In this document: piece by piece, positions 44,334 to 53,283 of the stretch
Position numbering within the stretch: position 1 is the stretch's first letter
Layout of the letters: the number at the start of each line of letters is the position of its first letter
Assembly: GCA_945866095.1 (NCBI GenBank)
Contig: CAMBGA010000001.1
Coordinates: 1-64,000, forward strand
Length of the DNA: 64,000 nucleotides
Reading direction: 5' to 3'
Source of the DNA: Spirosoma fluviale
Lineage (GTDB): Bacteria > Bacteroidota > Bacteroidia > Cytophagales > Spirosomataceae
Position numbers and translations under genes: made by a program
The notes under the pieces: generated by a model
What the model saw: only the letters and a program-made list of their open reading frames with translations
Databases searched by the model: none
Told to the model about the DNA's origin: nothing

Positions 44334-44428
44334 GGGGACTGGGAATCCGTTTAATTTTTAAATTTTTTTCGAAGAAATTGTCATTTACTCGAGAATTTTT
44401 GGCATTTTTATGAGCCTTATTTTTAAAA

Positions 44429-44935
44429 ATGAAAAGACGCGAATTAATAAAATCGATTGGTTTAACTGCTGCGGCCACCACCATATTGCCAAATTGGCTA
44501 CAAGGTTGGTCGGTTCAAAAGCTGACACCTTCTGTCGTTTTTAGTGAAGATCAAAAAGATAAGCTATCTCTAATTGCCGGAACCTTCATTCCCGAAGGTG
44601 CTGAAAAGGGAGCAAATGGAGTTGGAGTAGGTAAATTTTTAGATGTATTATTTGCCGACTGCTTCACGGCGGCAGATCAAAATAAAATTAAGGAATTTTT
44701 ATTGGAAGTTGACCAACTCGCCAAACAGTTATTTCAGCAATCATTTGGCCAATCGACCCAAGAACAGCGGGAGAAAGTTCTTCAAAATTTGGCTGCAAAC
44801 TCCACACATAAATGGGTGGCAGACACCTTAAGAAATGAGACGATTCGTGGATATACCACTTCAGAATATGTTATGGTTAATTATTATCACTATGTAATGG
44901 CGCCTGGATTTTATCATGGTTGCGCCGCAGTTTAA
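44429..44935 (+). CDS. Gluconate 2-dehydrogenase subunit 3-family protein
   Basis: A Tat-type signal (MKRRELIKSIGLTAAATTILP) precedes a small helical domain with LSLIAGTFIPEGAEKGANGVGVGKFLDVLFADCF and ends with GYTTSEYVMVNYYHYVMAPGFYHGC, the usual subunit 3 pattern. This subunit accompanies flavin GMC subunits of periplasmic sugar dehydrogenases and is needed for their maturation or export. The stop codon overlaps the start of the GMC gene (TAATG). Confidence 0.88.
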   Translation: MKRRELIKSIGLTAAATTILPNWLQGWSVQKLTPSVVFSEDQKDKLSLIAGTFIPEGAEKGANGVGVGKFLDVLFADCFTAADQNKIKEFLLEVDQLAKQLFQQSFGQSTQEQREKVLQNLAANSTHKWVADTLRNETIRGYTTSEYVMVNYYHYVMAPGFYHGCAAV

Positions 44936-46641
44936 TGATGGCAAATTTCAACATAGATAGCAAAAAGAAATTCACCTATGACGCAATTGTCATTGGCTCT
45001 GGAGCGAGTGGTGGTTGGGCCGCAAAGGAACTTTGTGATCGCGGCTTAAAGACATTGGTTTTGGAGCGTGGGCGCCAAGTGAAACACGTGGAGGATTATC
45101 CAACTGCCTCTAAGGCTCCTTGGGAATTCCAACATCGAGGAACGGTTCCTTTAGCCGATCGAGAGGGATTTTCGAATCCTATTTTTTTAAGAGAAGAAAC
45201 GAAACATTGGGCATTACCGGATGATGAGCAACCCGTGGTTTACGAAAAACCGTTTCGTTGGACGCGCGGATATCATGTCGGAGGCAAGTCACTTTTATGG
45301 GCTAGGCAAACTCAGCGATGGTCCGATTTTGATTTTGAAGGGCCTATGAGAGATGGTTTTGCAACGGACTGGCCTATTCGATATAAAGATATAGCCCCTT
45401 GGTATGACCATGTAGAAAAGTTTGCGGGCATCGCTGGATTTAATGATAATTTGCCTGAATTGCCTAATAGCATCGTCCAACCGGGTTTCGAGTTGAACTG
45501 TTTGGAATCACATTTTAAAGAAGTTTTAAAGAAGGAATATGGAAATCGTTGGGTGGTCGGTGGCCGTTGTGCCCATTTAATGGATCCTCAAGAAATTCAT
45601 TTCCAACAAGGTCGAGGGCGTTGCATGAGTCAAAAAATGTGTAACCGCGGATGTAATTTTGGGGCATATTTTAGTAGCAATGCTTCCACGTTGCCATGGG
45701 CAGCTAAAACCGGAAATTTAACCCTTCGTCCAAATTCCGTGGTGCATTCCATCATTTATGACAACAAATCGAATAAGGCCGTTGGCGTACAAATCATCGA
45801 TTCTATTTCCAAAGAAATGGTTCCCTATTACGCAAAGGTAATTTTTGTCAATGGTTCGACGATCAATAGCAATGCGATTTTATTAAATTCAGTCTCTTCT
45901 AGGTTCCCCAAAGGGCTTGGAAACGACTCAGGCTTAATGGGTCATTTTATTGCTTGGCATAATTATCGAGGAAGTGCAAATGCCTCCTTTGATGGATTTA
46001 AGGACAAGAAAACGGAGGGAGGAAACCCGAGCAATGCCTACATCCCTAGGTTTAGAAATTTACACAAACAAGAAACGGATTTTTTAAGGGGTTATGCGAC
46101 GGGAATAGGCGGAGGCCGAGGCGAGTATTCTTCTCGAGAAGGAATGGGCGATGATTTAAGGAAAAATTTGTTGGCCCGTAAAATGGGACCCTGGAATATA
46201 TCGGCTTGGATGATGGGGGAAACGGTTCCGTCCGAGGAAAACCACATCCGACTTCATCAAGATTTGAAAGATAAATATGGAATTCCTCAAATCATTTTTT
46301 CTTGCGATTGGACTGAAAATGATGTGAAAATGGTCCAAGATTTTAGAGATCAAATGCAAGAAATGTTTGAAAAAGCGGGATATAAAAATATACGAACGGC
46401 GGATTCAAAATCTGCGCCAGGTGCTGATATTCACGAGATGGGAGGAGTTCGAATGGGAAAAGACCCTAAAAATTCTATCTTAAATGAATGGAATCAGGTG
46501 CATGGGTGTAAAAATGTTTTTGTCTCGGATGGTGCTTGTATGACATCTACGAGTACTCAAAACCCTACCTTAACCTACATGGCTTTTGCGGCAAGAGCGG
46601 CAAACCATGCAATAGACGAATTAAATAAAAAGAACCTATAA
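44935..46641 (+). CDS. GMC-family FAD oxidoreductase (periplasmic sugar dehydrogenase large subunit)
   Basis: The FAD motif YDAIVIGSGASGGWAAKEL opens the protein. RGYHVGGKSLLWARQTQRW, a Cys-rich stretch RCMSQKMCNRGCNFGAYF, HEMGGVRMG and the C-terminal TSTSTQNPTLTYMAFAARA follow. The order is that of gluconate or glucoside 3-dehydrogenase large subunits. No signal of its own is present, so it probably travels with the Tat-targeted small subunit. The start is uncertain between two adjacent ATG codons; the first overlaps the upstream stop. A cytochrome c subunit is not in the operon; the PQQ-cytochrome c protein next door could serve. Confidence 0.88.
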   Translation: MMANFNIDSKKKFTYDAIVIGSGASGGWAAKELCDRGLKTLVLERGRQVKHVEDYPTASKAPWEFQHRGTVPLADREGFSNPIFLREETKHWALPDDEQPVVYEKPFRWTRGYHVGGKSLLWARQTQRWSDFDFEGPMRDGFATDWPIRYKDIAPWYDHVEKFAGIAGFNDNLPELPNSIVQPGFELNCLESHFKEVLKKEYGNRWVVGGRCAHLMDPQEIHFQQGRGRCMSQKMCNRGCNFGAYFSSNASTLPWAAKTGNLTLRPNSVVHSIIYDNKSNKAVGVQIIDSISKEMVPYYAKVIFVNGSTINSNAILLNSVSSRFPKGLGNDSGLMGHFIAWHNYRGSANASFDGFKDKKTEGGNPSNAYIPRFRNLHKQETDFLRGYATGIGGGRGEYSSREGMGDDLRKNLLARKMGPWNISAWMMGETVPSEENHIRLHQDLKDKYGIPQIIFSCDWTENDVKMVQDFRDQMQEMFEKAGYKNIRTADSKSAPGADIHEMGGVRMGKDPKNSILNEWNQVHGCKNVFVSDGACMTSTSTQNPTLTYMAFAARAANHAIDELNKKNL

Positions 46642-46650
46642 ACGAAAAAA

Positions 46651-47502
46651 ATGAAAAAGAACACCATTATCTTGGCCCTTTTGGGAATCATGTTGAGCTT
46701 AGGCACGCTGCAAGCTCAGAAACTTTACACCTACCCGATAGGTGTTCAAACGTATACGTTTAGAAAGCATTTCCCAGTGAAAGGCGTTGAAAAAACACTT
46801 GATTTAATTAAAGAATTAGGCTTTACCGAAGTAGAAGGATCTTCCAATGGAATGGGCTTGGAGGAATACAAAAAATTATGTGATGATAGAGGAATTTCTA
46901 TTCCATCGACGGGAACGGATTTTAACGAACTAATCAAAGACCCTATGGCGGTCGTTAAAAGGGCAAAAACGTTAGGCTCTAAATTTGTCATGTGTCCTTG
47001 GATTCCGCATAAAAAAGGCCAATTCTCGTTAGCTGATGCACAGAAAGCCGTTGAGGTTTTTAATAATGCGGGAAAGGTTTTAAAGGAAAATGGAATAACG
47101 TTGTGTTACCATGATCATGGATTTGAATTCCAACCTTTTGAAGATGGGACTTTGTTGGATTACATGATTAAAAATACGAATCCACAATTTGTTTCTTTTG
47201 AAATGGACGTGTTGTGGACCATACATGGCGGTGGTGCGGATATGCCAGTAAAGCTGCTGAAGAAATATCCAGGCCGTTTCAAATTGATGCACGTAAAAGA
47301 TCTTCGCAAGGGCATCAAAGGTGATTTGACAGGTGGTACTCCTGCTGAAAATGATGTGGCCGTGGGTGCTGGTCAGGGCAACTGGAAGCAGATCATCAAA
47401 TTAGCTAAAAAAGGAGGAGTTGAGCACTGTTTTATTGAAGATGAAAGCGATAAGGAATTAGAAAATATACCTTTAAGCATTGCATTTTTAAAGAGTTTAT
47501 AA
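46651..47502 (+). CDS. Secreted sugar phosphate isomerase/epimerase-fold protein (paralogue of 9856..10737)
   Basis: The signal peptide MKKNTIILALLGIMLSLGTLQAQ is followed by a xylose-isomerase-like barrel: PIGVQTYTFRKHFP, VEGSSNG (Glu), LCYHDHGFEFQ (His), SFEMDVLWT (Asp), LMHVKDL (His) and CFIEDES (Glu). It directly follows the GMC gene, an arrangement common in Bacteroidota loci for oxidation of glycosides at C3, where such barrels act on keto-sugars. The reaction is inferred from context. Confidence 0.85.
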   Translation: MKKNTIILALLGIMLSLGTLQAQKLYTYPIGVQTYTFRKHFPVKGVEKTLDLIKELGFTEVEGSSNGMGLEEYKKLCDDRGISIPSTGTDFNELIKDPMAVVKRAKTLGSKFVMCPWIPHKKGQFSLADAQKAVEVFNNAGKVLKENGITLCYHDHGFEFQPFEDGTLLDYMIKNTNPQFVSFEMDVLWTIHGGGADMPVKLLKKYPGRFKLMHVKDLRKGIKGDLTGGTPAENDVAVGAGQGNWKQIIKLAKKGGVEHCFIEDESDKELENIPLSIAFLKSL

Positions 47503-47614
47503 ATTGGACAAATTTATATCGGCTTAGTTGAAATGATTAGCGTTTCGCAATCATTTATGGTATAATATTCCATTTTCGTTAACATATATTTTCTGATATA
47601 ATCGGTATTGATTT

Positions 47615-47626
47615 CGATTATAATCG
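47615..47626. promoter_or_regulatory. 12-bp palindrome upstream of the isomerase-family gene
   Basis: CGATTATAATCG is a perfect palindrome 39 bases before the ATG of the next gene, and nearby GATATAATCGG is a partial copy. It may be an operator; the regulator is unknown. Confidence 0.25.
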
Positions 47627-47664
47627 TCTATTAGGTATTAGAAGTGGGTTGACACATCATTAAA

Positions 47665-49080
47665 ATGAAAACAAAAGTAGGGTTATTTGGAATCGGATTA
47701 GATACCTATTGGGCTCAGTTTGAAGGCTTGCTTGACAATTTGAAATCGTATCAAAATTTAATTAAAGATAATATAGGCCAATTTGGCGTTGAGGTTGTCG
47801 ATGCGGGCATGGTGGATAATCCCATAAAGGCGCGTGAGGCCGCCGATTTTTTAAAGGTAAATGACGTTGAAATTGTTTTTTTATATGTGTCAACCTATGC
47901 GTTATCATCCACCGTATTACCTATTGCGCAGAAACTGAAAGTTCCTGTTATTATTCTGAATCTCCAGCCAGTAGCCGCACTCGATTACAATAAATTCAAT
48001 CAATTAAAGGACAGGGGTTTGATGACAGGAATTTGGCTAGAAAACTGTCAAGCCTGTTCCGTACCTGAAATTGCTAGCGTATTTAACCGTTCTGGGATCA
48101 CATACGATTTTGTGACCGGATACCTCCAAGACGAAGAAGCATGGAAGGAAATTGAAACATGGGCAGAAGCTGCGCGGGTATCATGCGCTATGCGGAATAA
48201 TCGCTTAGGTGTTTTGGGACATTATTACGGTGGAATGCTTGACGTATATACTGATTTGACTAAACAATCGGCGGTATTTGGAACTCATATTGAATTATTG
48301 GAAATGTGTGAATTGAAGAAATGCCGCGATGAGGTAACTGACATTGAGGTAGAAGCTAAAATTAAGGAGTTTCATCAAATTTTTGATGTGGACCCTACGT
48401 GCGAAAAATATGAAATTGAACGTGCGGCTAAAACGTCGGTGGCTCTAGATAAATTAATTGAAAACCATCATCTTGGTTCAATGGCTTATTATTATGAAGG
48501 TGAGAACGGCAATGAGTATGAAAATATTGTCACTTCCGTTATTGCTGGAAACACCTTGCTCACGGGACGAAATATTCCTGTAGCGGGGGAATGTGAAGTG
48601 AAAAATGCGCAGGCAATGAAAATTATGTCAGAGTTTGGCGCGGGCGGGTCCTTCTCAGAATTTTATCTGATGGATTTCAAGGATGATGTTATTCTGCTTG
48701 GCCATGATGGCCCAGCACATTTTGCTATTGCAGAAGGGCCGGTCGGCTTAGTTCCGCTTCCCATTTATCACGGAAAGCCCGGCAAAGGATTATCTATTCA
48801 AATGACAGTAAAACACGGTCCAGTTACCTTGCTTTCAGTAGTGGAAGGAAAAAATGAGGTATTTCTTTTGCTTGCTCAAGGCGAATCAGTTGAAGGGCCT
48901 ATTCTCGAAATAGGCAATACCAATAGCCGATACCGTTTTCCAATAGGCGCGAAACGGTTTATGAATGAATGGTCGAAGCAAGGGCCAGCGCATCATTGTG
49001 CGATCGGTATTGGACACATAGGAAATAAAATTGAAAAACTGGGACAGATTTTAGGTATTGAAGTGGTGACGATTTGTTAA
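47665..49080 (+). CDS. L-fucose/L-arabinose isomerase-family protein
   Basis: A cytoplasmic 471-residue protein of the arabinose/fucose isomerase fold: VGLFGIGLDTYWAQFEGL at the start, VDAGMVDNPIKAREAADFL, VEIVFLYVSTYALSSTVLP, RLGVLGHYYGGMLDVYTDL in the middle and GHDGPAHFAIAEG near the metal site. Family members interconvert aldoses and ketoses with Mn. Many Bacteroidota paralogues next to other sugar genes have no tested substrate. It has its own upstream region and is likely transcribed separately from the GMC operon. Confidence 0.83.
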   Translation: MKTKVGLFGIGLDTYWAQFEGLLDNLKSYQNLIKDNIGQFGVEVVDAGMVDNPIKAREAADFLKVNDVEIVFLYVSTYALSSTVLPIAQKLKVPVIILNLQPVAALDYNKFNQLKDRGLMTGIWLENCQACSVPEIASVFNRSGITYDFVTGYLQDEEAWKEIETWAEAARVSCAMRNNRLGVLGHYYGGMLDVYTDLTKQSAVFGTHIELLEMCELKKCRDEVTDIEVEAKIKEFHQIFDVDPTCEKYEIERAAKTSVALDKLIENHHLGSMAYYYEGENGNEYENIVTSVIAGNTLLTGRNIPVAGECEVKNAQAMKIMSEFGAGGSFSEFYLMDFKDDVILLGHDGPAHFAIAEGPVGLVPLPIYHGKPGKGLSIQMTVKHGPVTLLSVVEGKNEVFLLLAQGESVEGPILEIGNTNSRYRFPIGAKRFMNEWSKQGPAHHCAIGIGHIGNKIEKLGQILGIEVVTIC

Positions 49081-49086
49081 GCCCTG

Positions 49087-49110
49087 AAGAACGTAATTTG
49101 CGTTCTTTAA
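49087..49110 (+). terminator. Hairpin after the isomerase-family gene
   Basis: AAGAACG pairs with CGTTCTT around a 7-nt loop. The tail is short in T, so termination strength is uncertain. Confidence 0.45.
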
Positions 49111-49208
49111 AAAATACAGAGTATGTAATGAGGTGCGATTTTTGTTAAATTATTTTCGAATTTACCGCCTTTTATTGGCTTTAAAATTTACAATTAAACA
49201 TAAAAACG

Positions 49209-50081
49209 ATGAAAAACTGGTTGTTTATCTTTTGTTTTCTGGGCATCAATTCTATAATTTTCGCTCAAGATCGCCCTTTGCAAATCATTATGATTGGCGC
49301 TCATCCCGATGATTGTGATATTAAAAGTGGAGGCACCGCCGCCCTTTTTGTGGCCATGGGTCATCACGTTAAATTTGTTTCCGTCACGAATGGAGACGCA
49401 GGTCATCAAAGCGAAGGCGGTGGAATGTTAGCTAAACGACGCATTGCTGAAACCAAAGAAGTGGCCAAACGCCTCGGGGTTTCTTACGATGTACTCGATA
49501 ATCATGATGGCGAATTACTTCCTACCTTGGAAATACGCCTTCAAATCATTCGCAAAATTAGAGAGTGGAAAGCGGATGTGGTGATTGCCCCACGTTCAAA
49601 TGATTACCACCCTGACCACCGCTATACGGGTGTTTTGGTGCAAGATGCGGCTTTTATGGTGGGTGTCCCAAACATTGCCCCAGATACGCCTCCATTGCGC
49701 AAAAATCCTGTTTTTTTATATTTCCAAGACAATTTTAAGAAGCCAAATCCTTTCCAAGCCGATATTGCTGTGGATATAACTTCAGTTATTGCCAAAAAAT
49801 TAGATGGCCTAGATGCACATCAATCTCAGTTTTTTGAGTGGCTTCCTTGGATCGGAAATTACGAATCTGAAATTCCGAAAGATAAGGCGAAGCAGAGGGA
49901 ATATTTATTGAGCAAGCGCGTTACTAAGGTAAATCCTGAAGTAAAAAAGGCGCTTGAAAAATGGTACGGAAAAGAAAAAGCGGAACAGATTAATTATGCT
50001 GAGGCTTTTGAAATTTGCGAGTATGGAAGTATTCCGACGGAAGCTGAAATTCGCAGACTATTTCCAATGTTAGGTCGTTAA
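49209..50081 (+). CDS. Secreted PIG-L/LmbE-family deacetylase
   Basis: The signal peptide MKNWLFIFCFLGINSIIFAQ precedes IIMIGAHPDDCDIKSGG, the zinc motif AHPDD of N-acetylglucosaminyl deacetylases. VTNGDAGHQ, RRIAETKEVAKRLGV and the second histidine motif SNDYHPDHRYTG follow. The family removes acetyl groups from GlcNAc-type sugars or related thiols. An extracytoplasmic glycan substrate is likely here. It is followed after 17 bases by the YHYH gene and may be the first gene of that transcript. Confidence 0.88.
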   Translation: MKNWLFIFCFLGINSIIFAQDRPLQIIMIGAHPDDCDIKSGGTAALFVAMGHHVKFVSVTNGDAGHQSEGGGMLAKRRIAETKEVAKRLGVSYDVLDNHDGELLPTLEIRLQIIRKIREWKADVVIAPRSNDYHPDHRYTGVLVQDAAFMVGVPNIAPDTPPLRKNPVFLYFQDNFKKPNPFQADIAVDITSVIAKKLDGLDAHQSQFFEWLPWIGNYESEIPKDKAKQREYLLSKRVTKVNPEVKKALEKWYGKEKAEQINYAEAFEICEYGSIPTEAEIRRLFPMLGR

Positions 50082-50098
50082 CTTATCAAAAATTTATC

Positions 50099-50899
50099 AT
50101 GAAAAAAGCCTTTGTATTTTTAATTCTATGCCTAGGATGTTCTAAGTCAAGTGATCCAGGAACTTCTACGATTCCAACACCCAGTACGGGCGTGACTCCC
50201 GGTGGTTCTACGGGTGGAACAACCACGCCGAGCACTGCTTCCGAAGTACCATCCCATTTTAAATTAATTTATGGGGCCACAAAAATCACTTCTGATGGAA
50301 CTTATGTGACGATTGAAGCCACAGGTGCCCCCGACCATAAAAGTGTATATTATGCTACAAACAGTAGTTTATACGAAACTTTTTCTGGCAAAACCTATAA
50401 TGGATTGAACTTTGCAAAAAACCCTAATAGCATTTCCTCTGGACTGTACACCTTTAAAATACCCGTAAAGCCTGTCGCAGCAACTAAAGTTACCGCTACC
50501 TCCTTAGGCGCTATTGGGATTTCATTGAACGGGGTTCCATTTTATAATCAATATGCTGGGCCTAACCAGCCATTGACTGGCGAAATGACTTCTTTTGATC
50601 AATATTATGGTCATCCAGCACCTGGAGGTAAATACCATTACCATGTGGAACCCTTGTATTTGACCACCGTTAAAAAAGATAAAATGGCCTTGTTAGGGTT
50701 TTTACTCGATGGGTTTCCAGTCTATGGGCCTTGGGAAAATGGCAAAGCGGTGACCAATGCAAACCTAGATGTGCTGCATGGACATACACACGCAACCACC
50801 GAATTCCCTGCCGGAATTTACCATTATCACATTACTCAAGAAGATCCTTATATCAATGGCAATGGTTTCTATGGAACGCCTGGTACGGTATCTCAGTAG
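50099..50899 (+). CDS. YHYH-domain lipoprotein
   Basis: The lipoprotein signal MKKAFVFLILCLGC has its lipobox Cys at residue 14, followed by a Thr/Gly/Pro-rich linker (residues 18-48). The YHYH domain shows IGISLNGVPFYNQYA, FDQYYGHPAPGGKYHYHVEP, LLGFLLDGFPVYGPWENG, LHGHTHATTEFPAGIYHYHIT. The repeated His motifs suggest metal binding, and these proteins often sit near copper-related SCO genes, as here. No reaction is known. The next gene starts inside its last codons. Confidence 0.86.
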   Translation: MKKAFVFLILCLGCSKSSDPGTSTIPTPSTGVTPGGSTGGTTTPSTASEVPSHFKLIYGATKITSDGTYVTIEATGAPDHKSVYYATNSSLYETFSGKTYNGLNFAKNPNSISSGLYTFKIPVKPVAATKVTATSLGAIGISLNGVPFYNQYAGPNQPLTGEMTSFDQYYGHPAPGGKYHYHVEPLYLTTVKKDKMALLGFLLDGFPVYGPWENGKAVTNANLDVLHGHTHATTEFPAGIYHYHITQEDPYINGNGFYGTPGTVSQ

Positions 50900-51503
50900 T
50901 TTTTTTATCGCAATTATTTTTTTTCAATGTTCCTCAAAAGAGAATAATGGGGGCTCTCTTTTTTCTAAATCTTCAAAGAATTCGCCGGACATTTCGGATG
51001 AAAAAATGCGTACCATTTCAGCGGATAATGCTCAGATTTCATTTGAAAATACTGGAGTTTTTTATGAGGGAAAACCATTTTCAGGAAAACTTTTTCGGGT
51101 AGATCCACAAACCCAAGATACGCTAAAAATCGAATCCTATTTGAAGGGTAATCGGCATGGGAAATGGATTCAATATTTTCCGGGACATGTGCTGAAAGAA
51201 TTTAGAACTTTTGATCAAGGAAAAAAAACAGGGGCGTTTGTTCAATATTTCCCAACGGGCAAAAAACAACAAGCGTATCATTTTCAAAATGACGAATATC
51301 AAGGTGTCGCAAGTGAATGGAATGAAAGCGGGGTGTTGATTCGAGAAATGCATTATGTGGCAGGTCACGAAGAAGGATCCCAAAAACTATTTTATGACAA
51401 TGGCCAAGTAAGGGCTAATTATGTTATGAAAAATGGCCGTCGCTTTGGTTTATTAGGAACTAAAAATTGTGTCAATGTCTCTGCTGCGCGCTTACTTAAT
51501 TAG
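50871..51503 (+). CDS. MORN-repeat/YwqK-like lipoprotein
   Basis: After a lipoprotein-type N-terminus (SSFFIAIIFFQC) come MORN-like repeats: GVFYEGKPFSGKLFRVD, SYLKGNRHGKWIQYFP, FDQGKKTGAFVQYFPTGKKQQAY, NDEYQGVASEWNESGVLIREMHY and GSQKLFYDNGQVRANYVMKNGRRFG. Databases label similar proteins YwqK-family antitoxins, but no toxin partner is visible, so an antitoxin role is doubtful. The start is put at the ATG overlapping the YHYH stop by 29 bases; the track extends far into that gene. The end overlaps the SCO gene. Confidence 0.82.
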   Translation: MERLVRYLSSFFIAIIFFQCSSKENNGGSLFSKSSKNSPDISDEKMRTISADNAQISFENTGVFYEGKPFSGKLFRVDPQTQDTLKIESYLKGNRHGKWIQYFPGHVLKEFRTFDQGKKTGAFVQYFPTGKKQQAYHFQNDEYQGVASEWNESGVLIREMHYVAGHEEGSQKLFYDNGQVRANYVMKNGRRFGLLGTKNCVNVSAARLLN

Positions 51504-52125
51504 TGGTTTTTTAGGAGTACTTTTTGCCTGTACTACCAATGAGGTAGCGCCCGTTTTGCCCTATTACAATACCCCAGATTTTGAACCCCATTTTTTTGAG
51601 AATAAAGAAAAAGCGGAGGCTAAAATTACGCACCATTTAAAATCTTTTTCATTTTTAGACCAAAACGGTCAGCCCATCAGTGATACTTTAATGCGAGGGA
51701 AAGTGCATGTGGCGAATTTCTTTTTTAGTCGGTGCACGAATATATGCCCAAACATGATCAAGCAAATGCGGGTGATTGAATCTGGATTTGGCCAAAACGC
51801 GGAAGTTGAAATGTTGTCATTTAGCGTAACCCCTTGGCTTGATTCAGTCAACGTCCTCAAAAAATATGCACAGAAAAATAACATCAAAAGTAAACGTTGG
51901 CACCTACTTACCGGAGATAAAAATGCTATTTACACCTTAGCACGCAAATCCTATTTTGCTGAAGAAAACCTAGGATTCACTAAAGACAATAGCCAATTTT
52001 TACACACGGAACATGTGGTGCTAGTCGACAAAACATTACGAATTCGTGGAATTTATAATGGAAGCTTAGGATTAGAAATGGAACAATTAGTGAAGGATAT
52101 CAAATTACTTTTGGCCGAAAAATAG
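51475..52125 (+). CDS. SCO1/SenC-family copper-chaperone-like lipoprotein
   Basis: A lipoprotein signal ends at VLFAC. The thioredoxin-fold domain carries HVANFFFSRCTNICPNM with the CxxxC copper site and FLHTEHVVLVD with the third ligand His. SCO proteins deliver copper to cytochrome oxidase or act as thiol oxidoreductases at the membrane. It overlaps the MORN gene by 29 bases and shares an operon with the His-rich YHYH lipoprotein, which strengthens a metal-related role for the set. Confidence 0.88.
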   Translation: MSLLRAYLISGFLGVLFACTTNEVAPVLPYYNTPDFEPHFFENKEKAEAKITHHLKSFSFLDQNGQPISDTLMRGKVHVANFFFSRCTNICPNMIKQMRVIESGFGQNAEVEMLSFSVTPWLDSVNVLKKYAQKNNIKSKRWHLLTGDKNAIYTLARKSYFAEENLGFTKDNSQFLHTEHVVLVDKTLRIRGIYNGSLGLEMEQLVKDIKLLLAEK

Positions 52126-52185
52126 TCGGTCCGCCATATGCATTAAACTAAAATTAATTGCTTATTTACATCAAAATAGAAATGG

Positions 52186-53055
52186 ATGCAAGCTAATTTT
52201 TTGTCCGTAGTCCTTATGCCTTTGGCCCTTGCACTCATCATGATGGGCCTTGGATTATCGCTAACATTGGCCGACTTTAAACGCGTTTATCTTTTCCCCA
52301 AAGCCGTTATCATTGGCCTGTTTTGTCAAATGTTTGTCTTGCCCATCATTTGTTTTTTAATCATCAAGGCGATGGGTATCCCACCGGTATTGGCGGTTGG
52401 CCTTATGCTATTAGCCGCTGCTCCAGGCGGACCCTCAGCTAATCTTTACAGCCATATCGCCAAAGGAGATGTAGCCCTTAATGTTACCCTTACGGCTTTA
52501 AATAGCCTATTTTCCGTGTTTTCCATTGCTGTCATCGTGAATGTATCGATGGCTCATTTTTTGCAGCAAAACACCTATGTCCCTTTGCAATTCAGTAAAG
52601 TCTTGGAAGTATGTTATGTCGTCATTTTGCCTGTCGGCCTAGGGATGATCATCCGAAATCGTGCACCTCAATTCACTAAGAAATTAGAGCAGCCGGTTAA
52701 AATAATTTCCGCTATTTTTTTAGCACTGATCATCATATTAGCAGGCCTTCGCGAACGAGATCATTTGTTGGCCGATCTTAAGACCGTCGGCTTAGCAGCC
52801 TTAACGTTCAATATTTCTTGTTTATTGGTCGGCTATTATATTCCGCTATTTTTCAAGCTTTCCACAAAACAAGCTATTGCCATCGGAATGGAAATTGGAA
52901 TTCACAACGGAACTTTGGCTATTTACATTGCCTTAAATGTGATCGGCAATGGAACGATGACGATACCCGCGGTGGTCTACAGCATTATGATGTTTTTGAC
53001 GGCGGCGGTGTTTGCGTGGTTGGTGAATGTGCGTCGGAATCCAATTTCATCTTAG
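52186..53055 (+). CDS. Bile acid:sodium symporter (BASS)-family transporter
   Basis: About nine or ten membrane helices in 289 residues, with BASS features PLALALIMMGLGLSLTLADFKRV at the start, MLLAAAPGGPSANLYSHIAKGD in the core crossover helix and IGMEIGIHNGTLAIYIAL in the second. Bacterial members import organic anions such as pantoate or keto acids with sodium. The substrate is unknown here. Its last 70 bases overlap the convergent VF530 gene. Confidence 0.87.
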   Translation: MQANFLSVVLMPLALALIMMGLGLSLTLADFKRVYLFPKAVIIGLFCQMFVLPIICFLIIKAMGIPPVLAVGLMLLAAAPGGPSANLYSHIAKGDVALNVTLTALNSLFSVFSIAVIVNVSMAHFLQQNTYVPLQFSKVLEVCYVVILPVGLGMIIRNRAPQFTKKLEQPVKIISAIFLALIIILAGLRERDHLLADLKTVGLAALTFNISCLLVGYYIPLFFKLSTKQAIAIGMEIGIHNGTLAIYIALNVIGNGTMTIPAVVYSIMMFLTAAVFAWLVNVRRNPISS

Positions 53056-53275
53056 CGATTTTCTTGATCGACCAGACATAGAGTACCTCCACTTTCTGTC
53101 TTGCCCAAGGCGTTTTTCTCAAAAATGAAAGACTTGATTTAATGCTAGGTTCGAACGAAAAACAATTAATTCTAATCTTTTTTGACATTTCATCCCAACC
53201 GTATAGCGCGACTAAATCCGTCAAAATCATTTCTAGTGTTTTTCCATGTAAAGGATCGTTCGACTTTTCTTCCAT
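52985..53275 (-). CDS. VF530-family (DUF2132) DNA-binding-type small protein
   Basis: The family sequence is unmistakable: NDPLHGKTLEMILTDLVALYGWDEMSKKIRINCF and SIKSSLSFLRKTPWARQKVEVLYV. The structure of Vibrio VF530 suggested DNA binding. Compared with the usual about 75 residues, this one has an extra basic, then Ser/Thr/Pro-rich tail encoded opposite the end of the BASS gene. The ATG giving MEEKSND is used instead of the track's TTG. Confidence 0.85.
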   Translation of the reverse strand: MEEKSNDPLHGKTLEMILTDLVALYGWDEMSKKIRINCFSFEPSIKSSLSFLRKTPWARQKVEVLYVWSIKKIAKMKLDSDAHSPTTQTPPPSKTS

Positions 53276-53283
53276 CTTCAAAA

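Noticed and set aside
50871-51503. Antitoxin of a toxin-antitoxin pair (YwqK label)
   Set aside because: It is a MORN-repeat lipoprotein overlapped by YHYH and SCO genes, with no toxin-like neighbour.
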